A stretch of 64,000 nt of DNA from Steromphala cineraria (taxonomy: Eukaryota > Mollusca > Gastropoda > Trochida > Trochidae): positions 72,820,868 to 72,884,867 of the forward strand of contig OU744725.1 in NCBI GenBank assembly GCA_916613615.1, read 5' to 3'. The notes under the pieces are model-generated. The model was not told the DNA's origin. It ran no database searches and saw nothing but the letters and a program-made list of their open reading frames with translations. Below, in pieces: positions 46,901 through 57,432 of the stretch. Position 1 is the first letter of the stretch. The number at the start of each line of letters is the position of its first letter. A program made the position numbers and the translations under genes.

Positions 46901-48004
46901 GAGATCCCAATTATAACAATATTACATATCACAATGCGTGCGAAGATTAAAAATATTTATTTAAATTCATACATTAAGGGTGTGACATTGAAGTCATGGA
47001 ATTACTGAAATAGTAAATAAATAGTAATATAGGCATATTTTTTTGCGGTATGGACCAGGAGTGCTTACAAAGTCCAAAATATCAATTTCAATGATCACGA
47101 AGGTTCACGAAAGACATCATTCTTACATACATGTATGAGAGAAAACCAATAGAGCATGGTAGAACAAGAAGAATCAAAGTAATATGTACATGTTTTCGTG
47201 TGTAGAGAGAAATTCGATTGAGCATGGCGACACAAGCAAATTATCAATTAAAAGTTATCAAAGTAACTTTTAAACAGTTTATGCAAAGAAAATCTGTTAC
47301 ACCTTACTTACTACACACCAGTGTTTTTTTAGCTCTAGCTTATCTTTAATGTTTCCAAAGTCCCATCGAACTTGCCTAACAGTAATTTGATTACAGTGTT
47401 AAAAGAAATTATAAATTTGGCATTTCAGAAAAAAAAAATATATCATTTAATGAGTTCTTTCGCTGATGAACGAGAATGACAAAAAAAACATCTTAATCTT
47501 CAACACAGGAAAGAACTATATTTTATTACGAAAATCAGTAATTATCATAATCAGACGCATAGTCATAATATGCAAAACAAAACACAAATAAAATGTATTT
47601 TCACTAGATGTTATGCTATCTACGTACAGCAAAAATCAAACGTCACTCACTGTTGGATGAAAAAAAGTTTGTAGTATATTTTGCACATTTTATGGTTTTT
47701 CTTTTCGTTTTATACGCACCAAAGGTATTTTATGTTTCATATGTTTTAAGCCTTATAAATGGTTGATGTTTTTTTCAAATAATTCACTAATCAAATGAGA
47801 GTTAGAGTTTTAAAAGTGACATTGACACATTGATGAGATGTTCGTTCGTTATCAACAGACATGATTTTCCTTCAATGAAAGCCACATGAGCCATTACCTG
47901 TAATATCAAACTATCTGCTTTAAATGAGAACTGAGAGGAGTTATAGAGGTCTCTTTAATTTTGATAGACTTCAAGAAGAGGCGTCATTATTTCTAACATG
48001 TTTT
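43971..48004. repeat. Segmental duplication block A, copy 3
   Basis: Third copy of block A. Near-identical to A1 in its middle (about 45490-47010), but sharing a 135-bp segment (45129-45283) with A2 only. It ends at ACATGTTTTGAAAC, fused to the middle of block B. No gene is seen. Confidence 0.85.
44287..44631. mobile_element. MITE with TTAA flanks, copy in A3
   Basis: Third copy, with TTAA at 44283-44286 and 44632-44635. The first base of the left inverted repeat is lost or changed (TTTTAAGGGG). Confidence 0.6.
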
Positions 48005-49040
48005 GAAACAAAGCAAACATTGATTCATTAAATGATGAATGCGAAATGTCTGTGATGGAGCGGTAACTTTGATTAATTTTAGACGACCACACAAACATGT
48101 TTACCAGAAAAACAAATTGAATTACTTGTTTTCGTGACAGGGTCGAGTTCAGTGTATATACAAAATATAGAATGATAAGATATGTTTTCCGGATGAAAAT
48201 TTTGATTTACTTGGTTTAATTTGAAGAAACATCTACCATGAGTAGCAGAATTAAAGGTTCTGTTTCCTTTATGGTTGTAAAAGACATAAAAAAACAAAGA
48301 AAAACATCATAAATTTATCAATGTAAACATTACAACATTTATTTTGTGTTTGCAGTTGTGGGATTATAGAATACGAGCTCAACTTTAAACTTTCAGGTTA
48401 TCATTTTTCTGTTCACGTCTACTGTAACACTGAAGATTCATTAGGAGGACTGGCCATACTTAGATTGATAGAGTGGGGACTTAACTCCAATTCACATCAA
48501 ATTTCTTGATACATTTTAGTGTTTTCTGATTTTGACACAACTATGTCGATGTTAACATAGAAGGGTCATCAGAGGAACTTGTCCGTCAACAAACGAAGCC
48601 TCCTCTCCCGGCAGTCTGTGAGTAATTGACAATTATAGAGAATTCTATTGGAGATTTCCTTGAACATGAAACAATTATTGGAAGTTGATTATAACATCAT
48701 AGTACATGACCTTCAAATCTAACATCTACATACTAGACACGCAGTGTTGAAACCCCCAAGTGAAAAGTGCGACTGAAACTTAGTTATGTCATGTCTTAAG
48801 ACGTTCACTAAACTTTGTTTTGAATTATATAAGAAGATCCTTTCATGTACATGAACTCCCACTATAAAGAAAGTATCTTTATTCGTAATTATTTAACTTA
48901 AAAGTCAAACACAAGTATAAAGGGAATCATGGCCCCAAGTGCATTTTAACAGACAAGACATCAACTATATATCTATCATACTCGGATGTATAAAAAGTGA
49001 AAATTCTTTTTAAAGGCATTTGCTTATCACAATTCTACAA
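48005..49040. repeat. Segmental duplication block B, copy 4 (5'-truncated)
   Basis: Starts inside B at GAAACAAAGCAAACATTGATT (equivalent to about 30200), so A3 and B4 are joined by a deletion. The end resembles B2. No gene is seen. Confidence 0.8.
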
Positions 49041-49046
49041 TATTCC

Positions 49047-49112
49047 CATTAGGAATAAACACTATGTATTTATCTAACCAAGGCTCGCAAAATACAATGT
49101 TTATTCCTAATG
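49047..49112. repeat. 14-bp perfect inverted repeat (hairpin), copy 2
   Basis: Same stem as 17283-17348 (CATTAGGAATAAAC / GTTTATTCCTAATG), with loop substitutions. Confidence 0.75.
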
Positions 49113-49164
49113 CAGGATATTTACGATCCCAAAACACACTTTCAAGATAACCTCTATTTAACAT

Positions 49165-49797
49165 TGATCCATACCCTCGTGTCCTCATGATCAGTGAATG
49201 AACCAGAATTGATGTAATGATGTACAGCTTTGTGAAATGTTAATTAGGATAATTACAACAAAACTCATTATTGAGGTGGACATCAGTTAAACTCGTTAAT
49301 GGAATAGTGACAACATTTCATTATCTATCATCAGTGAAGAGGATATGTCAACTCACCATCTAATAAGGAACCTGTAACTTTCCTACACTGTATGGATTTG
49401 AGAGTGATGTTTGTCTGCTAATGAAGAGAGTGGTTCTTATAGAGTGCTTTGGTTTACTAGTGTGTATTATTAATATTCATTTGAAATTCTAATTTTAAGA
49501 ACAGCTAGGAAGAATCCATACCTACGCATTCTTATAACTATTTTAACCAATGACGCATCCAAGTCTTAGCTTGCAACATTACTAACATAACCCTCTTTAT
49601 TTCTCTCAGAATGAAACAACAATGAATGAGGAATTATATAAACGTTTTCTTCATTAGTCACTTTTTGTATTGTCTTTAATACTCGAGCAGTGGTAAAATT
49701 ATCAACATGCAAACCCGTTCATATGGTGAGAATGAACATCGATATCTCACCATTGAATACATAAATAGAAACGCAGCTGTTCTGAATGCAATGGATT
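49165..49797. repeat. Segmental duplication block C, copy 4 (shortened)
   Basis: Begins with CTCGTGTCCTCATGATCAGT as in C2 and stops at ATGCAATGGATTTTTTTGACG, joined directly to D2. The later part of C and the LINE are missing. No gene is seen. Confidence 0.75.
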
Positions 49798-50397
49798 TTT
49801 TTGACGAAAATCAGTTGTGCCTTTAATGTACGCAAGAATATCAAACATGGAGAACGCGCTCCTCAAACCAAGATAAATAAGCAACCGGAAGACATCATTA
49901 ATTTCCTTTCACTGCACAATTACTAGCATGTTAGATGCTTGACGTACTTTTTACTTCCTGTAGGCTTTGATGATATATTGTTGAACAACTACAAAGCATA
50001 CATATGATCAATGATATACGCTTTGATGTTTTAAATAAAGCACTGTCCTTTTAATTAGAGCCTGTGTAAAATGTTACTAAATACTGATGTATAATTAACT
50101 ATATTTAACTAGCTAGACATAAATACATAACATTATCATTTATTGATTGGTACATTATTGTGCAAAGATCTTTAAGACAATTACCTGGTAATAGACTGTT
50201 GGTTTCTTTTTGTTTACATACATAGAGTGGTAATTAACAGGTTAAATCAAACAAGCACGAAGCTTGGAGAATATGCCTAAAGGTATAACAAGTTACTTCA
50301 CTTTGTATTGATAGCATCTAGTATAATATTCTCAGTTAAAACTACTTCAAGAAGTTGACTATCCGTAAAAGCATAAATCTCTGTGAATCTTTGCAAT

Positions 50398-50402
50398 CTA
50401 GT
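50398..50402. repeat. BEL/Pao target site duplication, left
   Basis: CTAGT, repeated at 57428-57432 and present once at 8887-8891 in D1. Five bases is usual for BEL/Pao. Confidence 0.92.
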
Positions 50403-50795
50403 TGAGCTGAAGAGCTGTTCCCGAACAGTAAACAATCTCCAAAACGCAGCAAGTTGTTGTTGTTGGCCAGAATGTCTATTTCAGCTCGTGCATCTTGTTG
50501 CACGTGCCAACTGACTGGGACTTGGTGATTTTTGAGTCACACTCACGCTGTTGGCCGTCGGGGCAACATGTGTGATTTTCAATTGCTTTAAATGAATATA
50601 TAAGCTTGGGTTTATATTGAATAAGCCCCCAGTTCACACTTGGTGAAATAATGTAATTACCAACCCAAATTATTGTGGGAATTTGACCATTATTGTATAT
50701 ATTGTAAATATTAGACTGAGGGAAATTAAATGGTATTTGATGAAATGTATCCATTTCTGTTGTCCTTTTAAATTACAGGAGTGAGCTGCACTCCA
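50403..50795 (+). repeat. BEL/Pao 5' LTR
   Basis: 393 bp, begins TGAGCTGAAGAGC and ends GCTGCACTCCA (TG...CA). It contains a TATA-like ATATATAAG at about 50596-50604 and, shortly after, AATAAG, so U3-R-U5 signals are plausible. It differs from the 3' LTR by three base changes near 50744-50756 and by an 8-bp-longer stretch near 50535, AGTCACACTCAC in place of four bases. Confidence 0.95.
50596..50604 (+). promoter_or_regulatory. TATA-like box in the 5' LTR
   Basis: ATATATAAG, about 200 bp before the LTR end. It is the likely core promoter of the genomic RNA. The same motif is in the 3' LTR near 57227. Confidence 0.5.
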
Positions 50796-50800
50796 TTTTA

Positions 50801-50818
50801 TGGTAGCAGAGCGTGGTT
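50801..50818 (+). promoter_or_regulatory. Primer-binding site, initiator tRNA-Met type
   Basis: TGGTAGCAGAGCGTGGTT starts five bases after the LTR. Its first 11 bases are complementary to the 3' end of eukaryotic initiator tRNA-Met (…CTCTGCTACCA), and TGGTT further on also fits. This primes minus-strand DNA synthesis. The tRNA sequence is from memory. Confidence 0.75.
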
Positions 50819-50910
50819 AATTGATTATTTTGGGTTGTTTGCTCAGTAAAAAGTGGGGCTATATTGAATTCAATGAATTTGTAACTAGCAAAATCTTGAC
50901 AACTCTTACT

Positions 50911-53636
50911 ATGGCTGACCTTGACCCTAAACAAGGTGATGTGCCTGTTGATAAGAAATCAAATCAAACAGGTGAGTTTGAAGGTCAAATTAGAAAAATA
51001 AAACAGCAAAAAACTAAAGCAAAATGTGCTTTCACAAAAGCTAAGAATAGGTTGACCTCATTAGTTGAGGAAGTTGGCGATGTCTCCAAAAGGGTGATTA
51101 GAGATGGAATAGATCAAGTGATGTCGTTGCAAGTCAAAGCAACGGATATCATGGTTGAATTGATTCAAACGTACAAGCAAGCTAATGATGAAATTAACAT
51201 GAAAAAGGTTGATGTAGAAATAGTCACATTGGATAGTGAAACTGATGAGGTTATCGGATTGGCACAAGAATATTTGGCTAAATGTTCAAGCAGTCTGTCC
51301 AGTCATGGGCTTTCCAGGATATTTAAGGTTGAGACACATTCCAATGTAGATCAGGCAGTTGGTGATCACAAGATGGCACCAAAGATTAAGTCACAGGCAA
51401 ATAAACAAAACAAGATACAAACAAATCCTCAAACACAAACAATCAAGACACCTCCCGTAGTTCAGACTGTAAAGTTTAATGAAAGTAAACAACAGAATCC
51501 TCCAATGAATAGTTTTGAAATTCAAAGCAATTATCATAAATCTGTTGAACATGACATGTGGAAACATTTGAAACCAGTGTCGATTCCAGTGTTTTCAGGT
51601 GATGTTAGGTCTTATCAAACATGGAAATCTGCTTTCATGACATGCATTGACCAATCATCAGCTACTTCGGTGTACAAGCTGTTACAGTTGAGGCAGTACC
51701 TTGCAGGTGAAGCATTGAATGTTGTAGACAGTCTTGGCCACAGTGCTATAGCTTATGATATTGCTCTAGAGCGTTTAGAGAGGAAATACGGTGGCAGACG
51801 TCGATTGATTGCCATTCAAATGGAAGAATTACACAATTTCAAACCAATCAGAGAAGGTCATGCTCAGGATGTAGAGAGGTTTGCTGATCTTTTAGATGTT
51901 ACGGTTGTCCACTTGATAGATACTGATATGGTTGAAGAGCTAGGGAATGGTTTGTTCTATGCAACACTTCTTAAAAAGATGACACAGTCAATGGTGGTTA
52001 GTTTCCAGAGATGGCTTTTTGATAATTGCAGACAAGAGTCTGTAGAGGTTTTGCGAGAGTGGATCATGCAAGAAGCAGAATTCTTGACAGTTGCTTCTGA
52101 AGCTGTTTATGGAGTTAGCAAAAGGAGTTTTAAACATGATCACAGGGTTGCTTCTGATTCAAAGAAAAAGATGTCATGCTTTATTAGTTCAAAGGTTGAA
52201 ACAAACACATCACAGTTGAACAAGATTAACCAGTGTAGCATTTGCAGTGCACAGCATGAGATTTGGCGTTGTAGGACCTTTCGTGGTATGCAAGTTCCTG
52301 ATAGGTGGAAAACAATTACAAAGAACAAGCTTTGCTATCTTTGTCTCGGCAAAGGGCATATCTCAAAGACATGTACACGTCTAGTTGAGTGTGGCATAAA
52401 TGGTTGCACAAAGAAGCATAACAGAATGCTTCATTCTGAAACTAGCAGTGGTAAAGTTTCCAGTGAACCTCCATGCCATAATGCACAAAACACAAATCAT
52501 GATTTTGATGAACAACATTCTGATGTTAAAGTGGTTGAAGATGAAAGGTCACACACAACAGTGCCTTACTTGTTGCCACGAGCAGTGACAGCTCTTAGAA
52601 CTGTACCGGTAGTTCTTAGGAATGGCAGGAAAAGTATCACAGTAAATGCATTGCTTGATGATGCTAGTACTCGTTCGTACATAAATGAAGATGTAGCTTC
52701 TGAGTTAGGTTTGCAAGGGAAAATACAGAAAGTTTCTGTGAATGTTCTGAATGGGAAAACAGAAACCTTTGAAACACAACCAGTTGAGTTCATTCTTCAA
52801 AGTATTGATGGTTCTATAAAAACAAAAATGAGTGCTTTGACAACTACCAAGGTAACTGGTAACATGGGCGTTATTGATTGGCAAAAACACAAAAACAAAT
52901 GGAATCATTTAAAGGATATTGATTTCCCAAACGTTGCCTCATGTCAGAAAGTTGACATTTTGATTGGCATAGACTACTTGGATCTGCATTGCTCATATGA
53001 AGAAGTTCGTGGGAATCCAGGGGAACCCTTTGCAAGAAGAACTCCGTTGGGATGGACTTGCATTGGGAACGTTGGTTCTAAAAGTTCTCACACTGGATTT
53101 TCTGATGTATTCTTCACAAACGAAACTGATGTTGAGCTGAATGCCTTGATGCATAGGTTTTGGGATATTAATGATTTCAAACCTGAGAGCTCAATTGTAT
53201 TGTCTCCTAATGACAAAATAGCTATGACAAAGGTACAAGAGACACTTTTGTATGAAAAGGGATCATATGAAGTTGGTATTCCGTGGAAAATAGATCCAAC
53301 AAAACTACCAGATAACTATGACATGGCTTTCAGCCGTCTGACAAACATAGAGAAGAAACTATCAAAAAATGAGTGTGTTGCAAATGCTTATGAGGATGTT
53401 ATCCAACAATACCTTCATAAAGATTACATTCGCAAAGTACCTGCACAGGAAGTAGATACAGGAGGTCAATGGTTTCTTCCTCACTTTCCAATTATCAAAC
53501 CAGATAGATCAACAACGAAAGTAAGGTTGGTTTATGATGTTTCAGCAAAGTATGATGGTGTGTCATTGAATGATGCAATCTACCCAGGTCCCAAACTTCA
53601 ACGTGAACTGTTGGACGTGCTCCTACGCTTCAGGAA
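50911..53636 (+). pseudogene. BEL/Pao gag, protease and N-terminal reverse transcriptase
   Basis: I chose ATG 50911 (ACTATGGCT; protein MADLDPKQ) because the open frame's earlier start is non-ATG and abuts the primer site. Residues from about 215 match the gag-like DUF1759 region (HLKPVSIPVFSGDVRSYQTW). Zinc knuckles follow at about 442 (CSIC) and 475 (CYLCLGKGHISKTC, a CCHC knuckle that binds RNA). An aspartic protease of the A17/DUF1758 type has its active site at about 583 (ALLDDASTRSYI), with IGIDYLDLH downstream. RT begins near 850 (WFLPHFPIIKPD, VRLVYDVSA). The correct frame is lost at about 53633, just before RT motif A; the open frame then runs out of phase to 53781. The gag and protease parts are intact and could still be made. 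Confidence 0.9.
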
Positions 53637-55073
53637 GCTTTGGTGTGTGACATTGAAGCTATGTATTTGCAAATTAAAATCCCACCTTCAGATAGGCCTT
53701 ATCACAGATTTCTTTGGCGATCTTTGGACAGAAATATTCCTCCAGATATCTATGTATTCAGTAGAGTTGTTTTTTGAGTGACATCATCCCCTTTCTTAGC
53801 ACAGTATGTGACACAAGAACATGCTAAGATTCATGCTAGGCAATTCCCCTTGGCAGCTGAAACTGTCACTAAATCAACTTACATGGATGATGGAATGGAC
53901 TCTGTCGAGAATGAGGATAAAGGTGTTGAGTTGTACAAACAGTTGGCAGAATTGTGGTCTAAGGCTGGAATGCATGCTCGGAAGTGGCTGTCGAATTCAG
54001 TTCATGTTCTTGAGCATATTCCATCTGAAGACAGGGCATCAGAGATTGATCTTGGAAAAGGTCATTTACCTACAACAAAGACTCTTGGGTTATTGTGGAA
54101 AGCTGAAACAGATATTTTCACATTCAAATCAGACGTGCCTTCTAAATCTGAAAATGTGACAAAGAGAAGTTTCTTGAGTGATGTTGCAAAACTATTCGAT
54201 CCTTTAGGGTTTGTTGCTCCATTCGCTGTTACGGCAAAAATCCTCTTGCATCAGGCATGGATGACTGGTGTCAGTTGGGATGATGACATCACTGGAGACC
54301 TGAAAGAAAAGATGAAAACATGGTTACAAGAAGTTGCAGAGTTGAAAGATCTAGAAATACCTAGATGTTTAAGCATTGAACATACTTACCTGGTTGCCTA
54401 CCATGTCTTTGTGGACGCATCAAAGGATGCATTTGGAGCTGTTGTCTATGCAGTTCATGTGTATGTAAATGGCACAAAGTCAAGTAGATTGATAGTGGCT
54501 AAAAGTCGTGTTGCACCATTGAAAGCAGTTAGTATACCAAGACTTGAATTAATGGCTGCCATGGTTGGTTTGCGATTAGCTGCAACAGTATCAAAAGCCT
54601 TGAAATTTGAGATACAAACCGTCAAATTTTGGTCAGACAGCCTCAATGTTCTTTGCTGGATCAAGAGCAACAGTAGATCATTCAAGCCCTTTGTAGCCAA
54701 CAGAATTGGTGAAATACAATCCCTTACGAATCCCTCTCAATGGTTTCATGTTCCTACTGGGTTGAATCCTGCTGATATGATAACACGAGGTGTTTCAGCT
54801 TCACAGTTAATTGGCAGTACATTCTGGTGGCGTGGTCCTCCTTTCCTTGAACAAGATGAATCAGAATGGCCTCCTCAAAGTGGTCATTACAATTCTGAAG
54901 TTCAGGATTCCTCTTTGGTCGTTATGCCTTCAGATGCAGATTTCAAACTGAAACCTACACGGTTTTCTAGCTGGCAAAGACTTGTCAGAGTTACAGCATG
55001 GGTCTATAGGTTCTTGCACAACTGCTCGCCAGTCCCTGAATTGAAGAAGATGGGTGAATTGACATTGGATTAA
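53634..55073 (+). pseudogene. BEL/Pao reverse transcriptase and RNase H region
   Basis: In the second frame: RT motif A DIEAMYLQI (Asp codon at 53649), a TGA stop at 53775-53777 just before VTSSPFLAQYV, and the catalytic YMDD at 53880-53891. Next comes a thumb/connection region (LFDPLGFVAPF), typical of BEL. RNase H-like motifs follow: FVDASKDAFGAVVY (Asp at about 54414), IPRLELMAAMVGLRLA (Glu), and FWSDSLNVLCWI (Asp). A TAA at 55071-55073 ends this part. All key catalytic residues are present; the damage is in the reading frame. After the TGA the frame is open for 431 codons. Confidence 0.9.
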
Positions 55074-55655
55074 ATCAAAGATGCTGAAATGAAAATACTT
55101 ACCAAAGTTCAAAAAGATGAATTTCCTGAGGAGTATCAAGCTTTATCCAAAGGAAAGTTGATATCATCAAATTCAAAGCTCATCAGTTTGCAGCCTGTTC
55201 TTGATGATGATGGTATCATGAGACTACATGGCAGATTAGAACATGCAGATTGTCTGTCCTTGGAATCCAGGTTTCCAATAATTTTGCCTCGTTACCATTG
55301 GGTGACCAAGCTAATTGTTAAGCATTATCATGAGATGGGTCATCATGTTATGGGCACAAATCAAACTTTGTCTTTGATCTCGGCGAGATTCTGGATCATA
55401 TCTGGCAGGGAAGCTATTAGAGCATGGGAACACGAATGTGCCAGGTGTAGAAAAGCAAAAGCTAAACCAGTTAATCCAGTAATGGCACCATTACCAAAGT
55501 TCCGAGTTCAGCCTTCTTTCAGAGCCTTTACTGAAACTGGGGTCGATTTTGCTGGACCTTTCTTCACAATTCAGGGAAGAGGCAAAAAGAGACAAAAACG
55601 TTATCTCTGCCTCTTTACATGTCTCAAAACTCGGGCTGTTCATCTGGAGTTTTTT
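55074..55655 (+). pseudogene. BEL/Pao integrase, N-terminal part
   Basis: Same frame as the preceding part, after the TAA. It shows the integrase zinc-binding HHCC region: His in KHYHEMGHH (about 55320-55345) and CARC (about 55438-55450). The core begins with TETGVDFAGPFF, whose Asp (codon 55545) is the first of the catalytic triad. The frame is lost in a run of seven T at 55650-55656. Confidence 0.88.
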
Positions 55656-55656
55656 T

Positions 55657-56595
55657 GGGCTGAATACAGATTCCTTCTTGAATGCCTTCTTTAGAATGGT
55701 CAATAGGAGGGGACTTCCCCAACTGATGCTATCTGATAACGGCACCAATTTTGTTAGGGCCGTGAACGAACTCAAGGAACTTACTCAGCAAATGGACAAA
55801 GACATCATCGGTAGGTCTTTAGCTAACAGAGGTGTTAAATGGCTTTTTAACCCTCCACATGCTCCTCAAATTGGAGGAGTATTTGAAACGATGATCAAAG
55901 CAGCTAAACGAGCTATTTTTGCCATATTGAGTAAGTGTGACATCACAGACGAAGATCTCATGACGGCTATGACAGGTGCTGAAAGTCTCATTAATTCAAG
56001 ACCTCTTACCTATAAATCGACACATCCAAATGATGTTTCTCCCCTCACACCAAACCATTTCCTTCACGGCCAAATTGGAGGTATTTTTGCACCAGAATCT
56101 GTTGACAGCACAGATTTCCATCCCCAGAAACACTGGCGTAGAATACAAGAGTTGGTTCGTCACTTTTGGCGCAGATGGATGCGAGAATGGTTGCCAAGTT
56201 TGAATTCTCGCAAAAAATGGACTAAAATACGCCCAGATCCTAGGGTAAACGATGTTGTTTTGGTAATTTCACCAAACACCCCTAGAGGACAATGGCAACT
56301 AGGTACAGTTGTGAGGACGTATCCTGGAGTTGATGGTGCTGTACGAGTGGTCGACGTACAAGTTGGAAAGTCGATACTTACTAGGGCAGTCAGTCGGATC
56401 TGTCCTCTGGAGTGGAACCCCTTGGATGATGAGTCCCCGGATGCCAGGACTACGAACCTGGAAGAAGAGGAGTCTAGGAGAAAGGACCAAGACCCTGGCG
56501 ACCCCTGGAGAAAGGACCAAGACCCTGGCGACCCCTGGAGAAAGGACCAAGACCCTGGACCCATGGATCAAGACCCGCGGTTGAAGATTCCCTAG
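55657..56595 (+). pseudogene. BEL/Pao integrase, catalytic core and C-terminal domain
   Basis: The frame returns to that of gag. Asp of LSDNGTNF (codon 55735) and Glu of GGVFETMIKAAK (codon 55885) complete the DDE triad; about 49 residues separate them. PLTPNHFLHGQ is a usual BEL motif. The end (KKWTKIRPDPRVNDVVLV, then RAVSRICPLEW) fits the DUF5641-type C-terminal domain. A 30-bp, three-copy coding repeat (56477-56560; RKDQDPGDPW per unit) follows, ending at TAG 56593-56595. The repeat is hydrophilic and in frame, and may be tolerated at the tail. Confidence 0.9.
56477..56560 (+). repeat. In-frame 30-bp tandem repeat at the end of pol
   Basis: AAAGGACCAAGACCCTGG recurs at 56481, 56511 and 56541, giving a 10-residue charged repeat. 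The copies are near-identical, so the expansion is recent. Confidence 0.9.
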
Positions 56596-57029
56596 GATGG
56601 AGTTCTCTGTGGTTGGGATTCTTGGGAGATGATTCGTGGATGGTGATAATTCATGGATGGTGAGGATTCATGGATAAGTATTCGTGGATGGATATTCATG
56701 GAAATTCGATGATGCTGAGTGATGTGTTAATATGTAAATGTTGTTTTGTGATGAAATTTGTGAAATAATGAAATGTGAAATGAAATAATGAAATGTGAAG
56801 TGAAATAATGAAATGTGAAGTGAAATAATGAAATGTGAAGTGAAATAATGAAATGTGAAGTAAAGTAATGAAAATGTGATTCCTTTGGGATGTGATGGTG
56901 ATTTTATCATTTTGGAGTTGTGAATTGAGTTTGAGCGTTTTATATGATTTTTGTTTCAGAATTTGACATTTGAATTTGTTTTCATTCGTTAAAATGTAAA
57001 TAATGTTTATTGACAGATTTTATTCTGTC
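56596..57029 (+). other. BEL/Pao 3' untranslated region with simple repeats
   Basis: A degenerate run of ATTCATGGATGGTGA-like units occupies about 56605-56700. An exact 20-bp array (TGAAATAATGAAATGTGAAG, six units) occupies 56761-56880. No envelope-like reading frame is present. Confidence 0.8.
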
Positions 57030-57042
57030 AAGGAGGGGGGAA
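57030..57042 (+). promoter_or_regulatory. Polypurine tract
   Basis: AAGGAGGGGGGAA lies directly before the 3' LTR. It would prime plus-strand DNA synthesis. Confidence 0.85.
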
Positions 57043-57427
57043 TGAGCTGAAGAGCTGTTCCCGAACAGTAAACAATCTCCAAAACGCAGCAAGTTGTTGT
57101 TGTTGGCCAGAATGTCTATTTCAGCTCGTGCATCTTGTTGCACGTGCCAACTGACTGGGACTTGGTGATTTTTGTTGTGCTGTTGGCCGTCGGGGCAACA
57201 TGTGTGATTTTCAATTGCTTTAAATGAATATATAAGCTTGGGTTTATATTGAATAAGCCCCCAGTTCACACTTGGTGAAATAATGTAATTACCAACCCAA
57301 ATTATTGTGGGAATTTGACCATTATTGTATATATTGTAAATATTAGACTGAGGGAAATTAAATGGTATTTGATGAAATTTATCAATTTATGTTGTCCTTT
57401 TAAATTACAGGAGTGAGCTGCACTCCA
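57043..57427 (+). repeat. BEL/Pao 3' LTR
   Basis: 385 bp, begins TGAGCTGAAGAGC and ends GCTGCACTCCA. It is eight bases shorter than the 5' LTR because of the short indel described there, and otherwise differs by three substitutions. Confidence 0.95.
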
Positions 57428-57432
57428 CTAGT
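57428..57432. repeat. BEL/Pao target site duplication, right
   Basis: CTAGT, followed by TTTAGGAGG as in D1 after 8891. Confidence 0.92.

Larger units (their letters stand above)
50403..57427 (+). mobile_element. Full-length BEL/Pao LTR retrotransposon
   Basis: 7,025 bp with two LTRs, primer-binding site, gag-pol-like coding region, polypurine tract and 5-bp CTAGT duplications. Domain order is gag, aspartic protease, reverse transcriptase, RNase H, integrase, as in BEL/Pao. There is no sign of an envelope gene. The two LTRs differ by three substitutions and one short indel, so insertion is recent compared with the few-percent D1/D2 divergence. Pol is nevertheless broken: frameshift near 53633, TGA at 53775-53777, TAA at 55071-55073, and frameshift in a T run at 55650-55656. 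With four breaks it is non-autonomous unless some are sequencing errors. It is in the plus orientation. Confidence 0.96.

Noticed and set aside
56596..57029. Envelope-like gene downstream of BEL pol
   Set aside because: No open frame of useful length; only simple repeats and the polypurine tract.
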